Shown here: piece after piece, positions 53,007 to 60,270 of the stretch
How the letters are laid out: each line of letters starts with the position of its first letter
How positions within the stretch are numbered: position 1 is the stretch's first letter
NCBI GenBank assembly: GCA_019637915.1
Contig: JAHBUV010000001.1
Span: 1,210,565 to 1,274,564 of the forward strand
DNA from: Pseudobdellovibrionaceae bacterium
GTDB lineage: Bacteria; Bdellovibrionota; Bdellovibrionia; Bdellovibrionales; Bdellovibrionaceae
DNA: 64,000 nucleotides
Reading direction: 5' to 3'
The notes under the pieces: generated by a model
What the model was told of the DNA's origin: nothing
The model's database searches: none
What the model saw: only the letters and a program-made list of their open reading frames with translations
Program-made: the position numbers and the translations under genes

Positions 53007-53494
53007 AGCAGGTCAACCACCACGCGGCTCGTGCCTTTCTGGCCGGGCACCTGGAAAATCTGCGCCTTGACGTTTTTCTTCAGGTCGAGGATCAGGCTCA
53101 GCGTCTGATCGGTGGGATCGAGGACGAACGATGAACCGGCGATGGCCGTCGAGCCCTTCAGGCGCTGGCGCAACTCCTTCTCGTCGATGAAGACGGTGGC
53201 GGTCTGGGAGAAATCGATGACCAGACGGCGCGGCGAATTCTGCAGCTCCGCGTGGTAGTACGTCGGGTAGCCGCGCACCGGGGCGCCTTTGATGTCGCCC
53301 AGATCGATGACGACGCGCTCTTTTTTCTGGGTTTTCGCCAAAGTCACATTGACCAGGGAAAAACCGGCACCGGCCAGCCCGCCGGTGACCGCGCCTTGAC
53401 CCGCCAGGAGCTTCTGGGGTTTCGGGGCCGTTGTTTTCGTGGGAATCGCCGCCGAAGCCAGGCTCATCCATAAAGCGACAAGAAAGGTGTTCAT
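53003..53494 (-). CDS. AMIN-domain-like periplasmic protein
   Basis: A 163-residue exported protein: signal MNTFLVALWMSLASAA, then a mature domain with the AMIN pattern (KKERVVIDLGDIKGAPV..., RRLVIDFSQTATVF..., DQTLSLILDLKKNVKAQIFQVPGQKGTSRVVVDL), that is, repeated 'R-x-V-x-D' strands. AMIN domains bind peptidoglycan and position amidases, secretins or other envelope machines. Here the domain stands almost alone. GGAGG precedes ATG 53494. First gene of a three-gene unit with a barrel and a secreted protein. Confidence 0.78.
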   Translation of the reverse strand: MNTFLVALWMSLASAAIPTKTTAPKPQKLLAGQGAVTGGLAGAGFSLVNVTLAKTQKKERVVIDLGDIKGAPVRGYPTYYHAELQNSPRRLVIDFSQTATVFIDEKELRQRLKGSTAIAGSSFVLDPTDQTLSLILDLKKNVKAQIFQVPGQKGTSRVVVDLL

Positions 53495-53589
53495 CCTTGA
53501 CCTCCCCCCGAAGATTTCACCCCATCCCCGACGCCCCTGTCAAACCGCGTGGCTGTCAAAATCATGAACACGCGTCATCCGAAAGAGGG

Positions 53590-53608
53590 CCTCGCGATCC
53601 TCGCGAGG
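53590..53608. other. Perfect 8-bp hairpin in an intergenic region
   Basis: CCTCGCGA (53590-53597) and TCGCGAGG (53601-53608) flank TCC. It lies in the 231-bp gap between the divergent AMIN gene and the Tyr-rich lipoprotein gene. No T-run follows on either strand, so it is not a terminator. Role unknown. Confidence 0.4.
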
Positions 53609-53667
53609 GGGAAAGCCCATCGTAAAGCCCTTCATTTCGATCTGGCGCGCCGGAGCGGCCGGAGAAG

Positions 53668-53703
53668 CCTGGAATCCCTGGCATATTCCTTGGAATTTCC
53701 AGG
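53668..53703. promoter_or_regulatory. Nested inverted repeats before the Tyr-rich lipoprotein gene
   Basis: Outer arms CCTGGAA (53668-53674) and TTCCAGG (53697-53703) enclose an inner dyad ATTCC-TT-GGAAT (53685-53696). The block is AT-richer than its surroundings and ends 22 bases before the ATG, where promoter or leader signals are expected. Possible operator or leader hairpin; weak evidence. Confidence 0.35.
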
Positions 53704-53725
53704 TTGAACTCAAAAGGAGCTTTTT

Positions 53726-54304
53726 ATGAAGCGTTTCTTCCAATTGCTGGCCGTCTTTGCCCTTCCGGCCCTGCTGGCCGCGTGCCCGGGCAAAAACAAT
53801 GACAATGAAGACAGCGCCGCGACTCCTTTGAACACGCAGTGCCTCTACGGCCAGGTCACCGGCTGCACGCCCGGCATGTACGGTCAATTCCCCGGCTTCT
53901 ACCCCTACCCGGTGCCCTACTCGCAGTACCAGGGCGGTTACTACAACTATTGGTATTCCTACAGCTCCTACTACGGTTACCCGAACAGCGGTTCCATGGG
54001 CTTTTGCGACTGCGGGCCGAACGGCTATCCCGTCTATAACAACAATTTGGGTTTAGGATGCGTGCAACGCCAGATGATCGCCCCGATCGCCACGGTCAGC
54101 GGCTACTGGAGCCTGCCCGCCGTCAACAACACCTGGAGCAGCATCCCGCAAGTCAGCAACATCCCCAACAACGGCGTCGGCGCCTGCCAGAACAATTTCC
54201 TGCAGGCCTGTTTCCTGAGCGCCCCGAACAGCTGCGCCGCCGGTTATGTCTGCGCCCCGACCTCGGGCGGCTCGGCCCTGGGGATCTGCACGCGCCGGAT
54301 CTAA
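53726..54304 (+). CDS. Tyr/Pro/Gly-rich, Cys-rich lipoprotein
   Basis: A 192-residue predicted lipoprotein (MKRFFQLLAVFALPALLAAC, lipobox). Residues about 50-85 are extremely Tyr-rich (YPYPVPYSQYQGGYYNYWYS continuing SYYGYP), a low-complexity segment like those in adhesive or phase-separating proteins. The second half is a Cys-rich module (CDCGPNGYPVYNNN..GC, ACQNNFLQACFL, NSCAAGYVCAPTSGG..GICTRR) resembling small disulfide-knotted surface proteins. AAGGAG lies just upstream of ATG 53726. No named family. Surface exposure is likely but not shown. Confidence 0.75.
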   Translation: MKRFFQLLAVFALPALLAACPGKNNDNEDSAATPLNTQCLYGQVTGCTPGMYGQFPGFYPYPVPYSQYQGGYYNYWYSYSSYYGYPNSGSMGFCDCGPNGYPVYNNNLGLGCVQRQMIAPIATVSGYWSLPAVNNTWSSIPQVSNIPNNGVGACQNNFLQACFLSAPNSCAAGYVCAPTSGGSALGICTRRI

Positions 54305-54359
54305 GCTGTAAAAATGTGAAGATCTCTAAACAAAACCTGAAAAAGGATGCCCTCCTCCG

Positions 54360-54388
54360 GTGATTTGTTTATCCCCAGGACAAATCAC
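54360..54388 (+). promoter_or_regulatory. Hairpin next to the L,D-transpeptidase ribosome-binding site
   Basis: GTGATTTGT (54360-54368) and ACAAATCAC (54380-54388) form a perfect 9-bp stem with an 11-base loop. The stem ends two bases before the GAGGAG ribosome-binding site (54391-54396) of the next gene. It could modulate translation or be an operator dyad; it does not look like a terminator (no T-run). Confidence 0.45.
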
Positions 54389-54403
54389 ACGAGGAGTTTC
54401 CCG

Positions 54404-55387
54404 ATGCCTTCGGTTTTCACCGCGTTCGCGCTTGTTTTCGCCTGTCTCACGGCCGCCCACGCCCAGCTGCCCGCCCCCGGACTCGAGGGCATCAGCCCGC
54501 TGAGCGCCGAGGAGGAGGGTCACGAGCAGGACATTTTCTCCATGCCGCCGCCCGTCGAGCACCCGGTGACCTTCGAGGAATCGGACTTCAACACCAAGCC
54601 GTGGATGAAGGACTTCGAGTGGGTCATCGTCATCAACAAGGCCGACAAGGGCGACGATCGCCAGTCCCTGCGCATCTACCAGAATCAAAAACTCCTGACC
54701 GCCGACGAGATCATCGCCGCCACGGAGGAGATGTACGGCGCCGACTACATGGGCCGGTTCAGCCGCGACCTGAAAAAACGCCTGTGGGCCCCGGACGTCT
54801 TCAAGATCTCCACCGGCCGCGAGGAATTCGAACGCCGCGGGCAGCACGGCGCCAGCCGCGACAGCTTCACGATCACGCCGTCGGGCTTCTTCGTCCCGCA
54901 GTACATCACCTACCGCCACAAGTCGGAGGCCTACTCAAACAAAACTTGTGGATCCGGCTACGTCGTCAAGCGCGTGGTTCGCGGCCGCTACCCGAACCAG
55001 TGGGTGGAGAAGGTCTACCGCCGCCAGCCGAAGTGCGTGTACATGGAGAAGGTCGTGTTCTTCAACAACTCCATCGCCCTTCACAAAGCCGCTTCCGGCA
55101 CCGAAGGGCAGCTGGGCCAGCGCGCCTCGGGTGGCTGCGTGCGCCTGCCCGCCTCCGTCGCCATGTACCTCTTCGTGACCATCAAGCACGCCAGCGGCGC
55201 GCCGATGCCGAAGATCAACCAGGACGGCACGGTCGAATTGGACGGCAACAATCAGGTGGTGAAGGTGGATTCCAACACCACCATCTGGGGCAAGCTGAAC
55301 GCCCGCGCCGCCTTGATCATCGTCCAGAATAAATTCGTGGAGCCGAAACCGTCGCCGAAGCCGCCGCGCCGCCCGGGCCGACTCTAA
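54404..55387 (+). CDS. L,D-transpeptidase (YkuD family), secreted
   Basis: A 327-residue protein with a signal peptide (MPSVFTAFALVFACLTAAHA). The C-terminal YkuD domain contains IALHKAASG (His227) and the catalytic SGGCVRLPASVAMYLF (Cys245), the H...S-x-GC-x-R signature. It forms or exchanges meso-diaminopimelate cross-links in peptidoglycan, or attaches proteins to it, in the periplasm. Upstream of the domain is an unassigned region (about 20-170) rich in charged residues. ATG 54404 is fixed by GAGGAG. It ends at a strong terminator, so it is a single-gene unit. Confidence 0.9.
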   Translation: MPSVFTAFALVFACLTAAHAQLPAPGLEGISPLSAEEEGHEQDIFSMPPPVEHPVTFEESDFNTKPWMKDFEWVIVINKADKGDDRQSLRIYQNQKLLTADEIIAATEEMYGADYMGRFSRDLKKRLWAPDVFKISTGREEFERRGQHGASRDSFTITPSGFFVPQYITYRHKSEAYSNKTCGSGYVVKRVVRGRYPNQWVEKVYRRQPKCVYMEKVVFFNNSIALHKAASGTEGQLGQRASGGCVRLPASVAMYLFVTIKHASGAPMPKINQDGTVELDGNNQVVKVDSNTTIWGKLNARAALIIVQNKFVEPKPSPKPPRRPGRL

Positions 55388-55426
55388 GATTCACGAAAGC
55401 CTGCCTGAAGCGGCTTTGCCCGCCGC

Positions 55427-55460
55427 GTAAACGCCCCGGCCCGGGGCGTTTACATCTTTT
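55427..55460 (+). terminator. Rho-independent terminator
   Basis: 13-base arms GTAAACGCCCCGG (55427-55439) and its inverse (55441-55453) form a palindrome whose practical form is an 11-bp stem with a short GC loop, followed by ATCTTTTT. It closes the L,D-transpeptidase transcript. Confidence 0.9.
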
Positions 55461-55502
55461 TACACATGCAATCTCGGGAGGATAAGCGTATTTTTTGGGG
55501 CT

Positions 55503-57548
55503 ATGAAACACACAGTGGAAAACCCCCTCCTGAAGCCCTTCACCCACCGCGACAACTCCGCTCCCTTCGCCGACATCAAGCCCGAGCATTACCTGCCGGC
55601 CCTGGATGAAGCGATCCGCGACGCCCGCGAAAAGATCACCGCCTTCAAAAGCGACCGCAATCCGGCGGACTTCGCCAACACCATCCTGGCGCTGGAAGCC
55701 TTGAGCGAAAACATCGATCGCATCGCCACGATTTACGGCAACCTCGAGGTCGCCCACGGCGATGAAGCCCTGCAGAGCCTCGCCAAAGAGGTCTATCCGA
55801 AGCTTTCGTCCTTCGGCTCCGACATCTCGCTCGATCCCGAGATCTTCGCGCGCGTGAAGGCGGTCTTCGACCGTCGCGGCGAACTGAACTTGAACAAAGA
55901 GCAGCTGCGCCTCCTGGAGAAGACCCACACGGGCTTCGTGCGCAACGGCGCCCTCCTCGACGCCAAGGGGAAGGAGCGCATCCGCGCCATCGACCAGGAG
56001 CTGTCGGTGCTGGGCCCGAAATTCTCCGAGAACGTCCTGAAGGCCACCAACGCCTTCGAACTCTGGGTGACGGACGCCCGCGACCTGGAGGGCCTGCCCG
56101 AAGGCGCCATCGAGGCCGCGGCGGCCGCCGCCGAAGCCAAGGGCAAAAAAGGCCAGTGGTTCTTCAATCTGCAGATCCCGAGCTACCTGCCGGTCGTGAC
56201 TTACGCGAAGAACCGCGCCCTGCGGGAGAAAATGTGGCGCGCCTACGCTTCGCGCTCTTTCAAGGACGACTTCGACAACCAGGGGACCGTGCGCCAGATC
56301 GTGCAGCTGCGCGACGAGCGGGCCAAGCTCCTGGGTTTCAAGACCCACGCCGATTACGTGCTCGCCGAACGCATGGCGAAGGACCCGGGCACCGTGAAGG
56401 GTTTTCTGGACGGTTTGCTGAGCGCCTCGAAAAAAGCCGCGCAGAGGGATCTCGAGGAAGTGAAGCAGATGGCCCGCGAGGCGGACCGCCTGGAGGATTT
56501 CAAGCCCTGGGACTTCGCTTATTACTCGGAAAAACTGAAAGAGAAGAAATACGCCTTCAACGAGGAGGACCTGCGCCCCTACTTCAAACTGGAGAACGTC
56601 GTGGCCGGCGTCTTCGAGCACGCCCGCCTGCTCTACGGTCTGAAGTTCAAAGAGGTGACGGATGTCCCGGTTTACCATCCGGAAGTGAAAACCTACGAGG
56701 TCTCCGACGAGAAGACCGGCCGCTACATCGGCCTCTTCTACACGGACTTCTTTCCGCGCGAGACCAAAAAAGGCGGCGCCTGGATGACCAACTACCGCGA
56801 GCAGGGCACCTGGGGCTGCGACGTCAAACGCCCCCACGTCTCGATCGTCTGCAACTTCACGAAACCGACGCCCACCAAGCCCTCCCTGCTGAGCTACGAC
56901 GAAGTGCGCACGCTGTTCCACGAGTTCGGCCACGCCCTGCACGGCATGCTGTCGGATTGCACCTACCGCAGCCTTTCGGGCACCAACGTGTACTGGGATT
57001 TCGTCGAACTGCCCTCGCAGATCATGGAGAACTGGGTCGGGGAGAAAGAGGGCCTCGACATCTTCGCCCGCCACTATGAAACCAACGAGACCATCCCGGA
57101 AGAGCTGGTGGAGAAGCTGAAACGCTCCCAGCAGTTCCAGGCCGGCTGGGCCTCTTTGCGCCAGCTGCAGTTCGGGATGCTCGACATGGCCTGGCACACC
57201 GCCAATCCGGCCACCATCAGCGACATCGACGCTTTCGAGAGCGAAGCGATCTCCGAAACGCGGATGCTCGAGAAAGTCGCCGGCACGAATTCCAGCTCCG
57301 CCTTCAGCCATATTTTTGCAGGGGGCTACTCCGCCGGGTATTACTCCTACAAATGGGCGGAAGTCCTCGATGCCGACGCCTTCGAGTACTTCAAGGAGCG
57401 CGGCCTGTTCGATCCCCACGTCGCCTCCCGCTTCAAGGAATGCATCCTGAGCCGCGGCGGCACCGAGCATCCGATGGAACTGTACAAACGTTTCCGCGGG
57501 CGCGAACCGGATCCGAACGCCCTGCTGCGAAGGGACGGGTTGATCTGA
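55503..57548 (+). CDS. M3-family oligopeptidase/peptidyl-dipeptidase
   Basis: A 681-residue zinc metallopeptidase. The HEFGHALHGM motif (His473-His477) binds zinc, and the downstream WDFVELPSQIMENWV segment supplies the third ligand; this is the Dcp/PrlC (M3A) type. It cleaves short peptides in the cytoplasm; no signal peptide. Length is normal for Dcp/PrlC. The start ATG 55503 follows GGGG five bases upstream. The stop lies one base before nadK's ATG, and nadK is followed by recN 25 bases on, so all three form an operon starting after the terminator. Confidence 0.93.
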   Translation: MKHTVENPLLKPFTHRDNSAPFADIKPEHYLPALDEAIRDAREKITAFKSDRNPADFANTILALEALSENIDRIATIYGNLEVAHGDEALQSLAKEVYPKLSSFGSDISLDPEIFARVKAVFDRRGELNLNKEQLRLLEKTHTGFVRNGALLDAKGKERIRAIDQELSVLGPKFSENVLKATNAFELWVTDARDLEGLPEGAIEAAAAAAEAKGKKGQWFFNLQIPSYLPVVTYAKNRALREKMWRAYASRSFKDDFDNQGTVRQIVQLRDERAKLLGFKTHADYVLAERMAKDPGTVKGFLDGLLSASKKAAQRDLEEVKQMAREADRLEDFKPWDFAYYSEKLKEKKYAFNEEDLRPYFKLENVVAGVFEHARLLYGLKFKEVTDVPVYHPEVKTYEVSDEKTGRYIGLFYTDFFPRETKKGGAWMTNYREQGTWGCDVKRPHVSIVCNFTKPTPTKPSLLSYDEVRTLFHEFGHALHGMLSDCTYRSLSGTNVYWDFVELPSQIMENWVGEKEGLDIFARHYETNETIPEELVEKLKRSQQFQAGWASLRQLQFGMLDMAWHTANPATISDIDAFESEAISETRMLEKVAGTNSSSAFSHIFAGGYSAGYYSYKWAEVLDADAFEYFKERGLFDPHVASRFKECILSRGGTEHPMELYKRFRGREPDPNALLRRDGLI

Positions 57549-57549
57549 G

Positions 57550-58458
57550 ATGAAGGCGACGAAAAAGAAAACCAGCAAAAAAGTCCTGGTGAAAAAGGGC
57601 CGCGGGCAGACCGTGGCCCTCGTTTACCGCCTGCAAACCCCCGAGGCCGTGAAGAGCGCCCGGGAGCTGGCGGCGTGGCTCGCGTCCCGCGGCCATAAGG
57701 CCTTCACCGCGCCCGAGCAGAAAGAGCTGCCCGAGGCGCCGCTGATCAAATCGAAGGATTTCGACAAGACGGATCTCGTGGTGGTCCTGGGCGGCGACGG
57801 CACCTACCTGCGGGCCGTGCGCCTGCTGAACGACCGCCCCATCCCGATCCTGGGCTTCAACATGGGTTCCCTCGGTTTCCTCACCGTGCACCCGGTGAAC
57901 CGGCTGATCGAGCTCACGGAAAAAACCCTGGCCGGCAAGATGGTCTCGCAACCGCGCACCATGATCCAGGCCATCGTCCGCCGCAACGGCCGCAAGCACG
58001 CCGACTTCCGCGCCCTGAACGACGTGGTGCTGGAGCGCGGTTCGTACTCGCACCTGATCAACGCCGCCATCTACCTGGGCAACCAGCGCATCAGCGAAGT
58101 GAAGGCCGACGGTTTCATCGTCTCGAGCCCGACGGGATCCACCGCCTACAACCTGGCGGCGGGCGGCCCCATCCTCGATCCCTGCACCCGCGCCTTTTCG
58201 CTGACGCCGGTGGCGCCCCACGCGCTGACCACGAGGCCCCTGGTGCTGCCGGACGACGTGGAGATCATTTTCCGCCTGGTGCCGGGCCGCGACCAGAAAG
58301 CGCATTTCATCATCGACGGGCAGAAACAGCTCGAGGTCATGAACGGCGACGAGGTCATCCTGAGGAAAAGCGCCAGCGATCATCTGGTGGTGCGCGAACC
58401 GGATTTCAATTTTTTCACCCTGCTCAGGGACAAACTCAAGTTCGGGGACCGCGCCTGA
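57550..58458 (+). CDS. nadK: NAD kinase
   Basis: A 302-residue ATP-NAD kinase that makes NADP. It has the active-site GGDGTYLRAVRLL, the NMGSLGFLT turn and the substrate-binding SPTGSTAYNLAAGGPI. A Lys-rich N-terminus (MKATKKKTSKKVLVKKG, 17 residues) precedes the conserved domain. It lies between the M3 peptidase and recN; bacterial nadK is commonly next to recN. No unusual features in the catalytic motifs. Confidence 0.95.
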   Translation: MKATKKKTSKKVLVKKGRGQTVALVYRLQTPEAVKSARELAAWLASRGHKAFTAPEQKELPEAPLIKSKDFDKTDLVVVLGGDGTYLRAVRLLNDRPIPILGFNMGSLGFLTVHPVNRLIELTEKTLAGKMVSQPRTMIQAIVRRNGRKHADFRALNDVVLERGSYSHLINAAIYLGNQRISEVKADGFIVSSPTGSTAYNLAAGGPILDPCTRAFSLTPVAPHALTTRPLVLPDDVEIIFRLVPGRDQKAHFIIDGQKQLEVMNGDEVILRKSASDHLVVREPDFNFFTLLRDKLKFGDRA

Positions 58459-58483
58459 GCCAACCCAAAACCGGGGGAATCTG

Positions 58484-60178
58484 ATGTTGCTTGAACTGAA
58501 AGTCAGCCACTTCGCCATCATCGAGAACATCCACCTGCACTTCCGCGAAGGGCTGAACATCCTGTCCGGCGAGACCGGCGCCGGGAAATCCGTGCTGCTG
58601 AAATCCTTGGCCCTGCTGATGGGCGGGAAGTCCTCCGCCGACACCATCCGCACGGGCTGCACGCAGGCGATCATCGAAGGCTCCTTCGACATCTCGAAGC
58701 GCCGGGACATCCGCCAGCACCTGGAGGCCCTGGGCATCGAGACCGACGAGAACGTCCTGATCGTGCGCCGCCTGATCGCCGGCGGCGACAAATCCCGGGT
58801 GTATTTGAACGGCAGCCTCAGCACCCTCAACTCCCTGCGCGACATCGTGGCGCCGCTGATCGAGGTCACCGGCCACTCGGCGCCCCTGATCGAGATGACC
58901 GGGCAGCACGAGAACCGCAACCTGATCTCGCGCGCCTACCACCTGGATCTGCTCGATCAATACTGCGGCACCTGGGACAGGCGCCACAAGTACGAGGAGA
59001 TGTGGTCGCGACGCTCGAGCCTTCTCGAAGAGATCGCGGATCTCGAGCGCAATGCCCAGCAGAAAGCGCAGCGGCTGGATTTCCTGGTCTACCAGCGGGA
59101 CGAGATCGCCAAGCTGGATCTGTCGCCGGGCGAGGACGTCGAGCTCGAGCAGTCGGTGAAGCGCCTGAAAAACGCCTCGCGCCTGACCGCCTTCGTCGAT
59201 TCCGCCGACGGCGCCCTTTACGGCGACGACGACTCCGCCGTGAACCGCATCAACGCCGTTTTGAAAAAGGCCGCCGACATCGCCGTCCTCGACCCCACCC
59301 TGGCCGGGAAAATCCAGGGGCTCGAACAGGCCAAGGGACTCATCGATGACAGCGTCTATGAACTGCGCCAGTACCTGCGCCAGATCGACGGCGATCCCGA
59401 CTCCCTCGAGGAAAAAGAGGCGCGCCTCAGCGATCTGCGCAAGCTGCAGAAAAAATACGGTTCCTCCGTGGACGAGATCATCCGCGCCTTGATCGACATG
59501 GAAACGGAGATCTCGCAATTGCAGAACTCCGAAAGCCACATCGGGGAAAAGCGCCGCGAGGTGGACCGCCTGACCGCGGACATGGAGAAACTCGCCCTTG
59601 ACCTGCACAAGCGCCGCGAAAAGGGCGCGGGCGTCCTCGCCGACTCCGTGAACGGCGAACTGAACGACCTGAACATGAAGGGCGTCAGCTTCGTCGTGCA
59701 GATCCGCAAAGCCGCCGAGCTGTCCCCCACGGGCCTGAGCGACGTCGAGTTCATGACCAAGACCTCGCCCAAGGATCCGCCCCGCCCGCTAGCGAAGGCC
59801 GCCTCGGGCGGCGAGCTGTCGCGCCTGCTGCTGTCCCTGAAACGGGTCGTGGGTTCCTCGAATCAACCGCGCACCTATCTGTTCGACGAAGTCGACACCG
59901 GCGTCTCCGGCCCGACGGCGGAAAAGGTCGGCCGCAAGCTCAAGTCCATCGCCAAGGGCCAGCAGGTGATTTGCGTCACCCATCTGCCCCAGGTGGCGGC
60001 CTTCGGCGACGTGCACTTCTTCATCCAGAAATCGCCGAAGAAGGACTCCGTTTCCATGGAAGTGGAGGAGCTGGACGGTTCCGAGCGCAAGCAGGAGATC
60101 GCCCGCCTGATTTCCGGGGAGAAAATCACCAAAACCTCCCTCGCCCACGCCGAACAACTGCTGGCCGAGACCCGTTGA
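58484..60178 (+). CDS. recN: DNA repair protein RecN
   Basis: A 564-residue SMC-like ATPase for double-strand-break repair. The N-terminal head has Walker A GETGAGKSVLLKSL, coiled-coil arms occupy the middle, and the C-terminal head has KAASGGELSRLLLSLK (signature) and YLFDEVDTGVSG (Walker B). Length is normal. It ends with a KTSLAHAEQLLAE helix. A GGGGG ribosome-binding site precedes ATG 58484. Together with addAB elsewhere in the window it gives two break-repair systems. Confidence 0.96.
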   Translation: MLLELKVSHFAIIENIHLHFREGLNILSGETGAGKSVLLKSLALLMGGKSSADTIRTGCTQAIIEGSFDISKRRDIRQHLEALGIETDENVLIVRRLIAGGDKSRVYLNGSLSTLNSLRDIVAPLIEVTGHSAPLIEMTGQHENRNLISRAYHLDLLDQYCGTWDRRHKYEEMWSRRSSLLEEIADLERNAQQKAQRLDFLVYQRDEIAKLDLSPGEDVELEQSVKRLKNASRLTAFVDSADGALYGDDDSAVNRINAVLKKAADIAVLDPTLAGKIQGLEQAKGLIDDSVYELRQYLRQIDGDPDSLEEKEARLSDLRKLQKKYGSSVDEIIRALIDMETEISQLQNSESHIGEKRREVDRLTADMEKLALDLHKRREKGAGVLADSVNGELNDLNMKGVSFVVQIRKAAELSPTGLSDVEFMTKTSPKDPPRPLAKAASGGELSRLLLSLKRVVGSSNQPRTYLFDEVDTGVSGPTAEKVGRKLKSIAKGQQVICVTHLPQVAAFGDVHFFIQKSPKKDSVSMEVEELDGSERKQEIARLISGEKITKTSLAHAEQLLAETR

Positions 60179-60270
60179 GAAGGAATTGAGAAGCCTTTTT
60201 GCCGCGAGGCAAGAAGGCTTTCACCCGCTCGCAAAGCCCCCGATGATGAATCCCACACGAGGTGATCATC

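Noticed and set aside
53537-53558. Two CTGTCA repeats resembling a Pho box.
   Set aside because: The repeats are 16 bases apart, not the 11-base spacing of PhoB half-sites.
53678-53694. TGGCAT...TTGGA resembling a sigma54 promoter.
   Set aside because: The -12 element needs GC, but the sequence has GG, so the invariant dinucleotide is missing.
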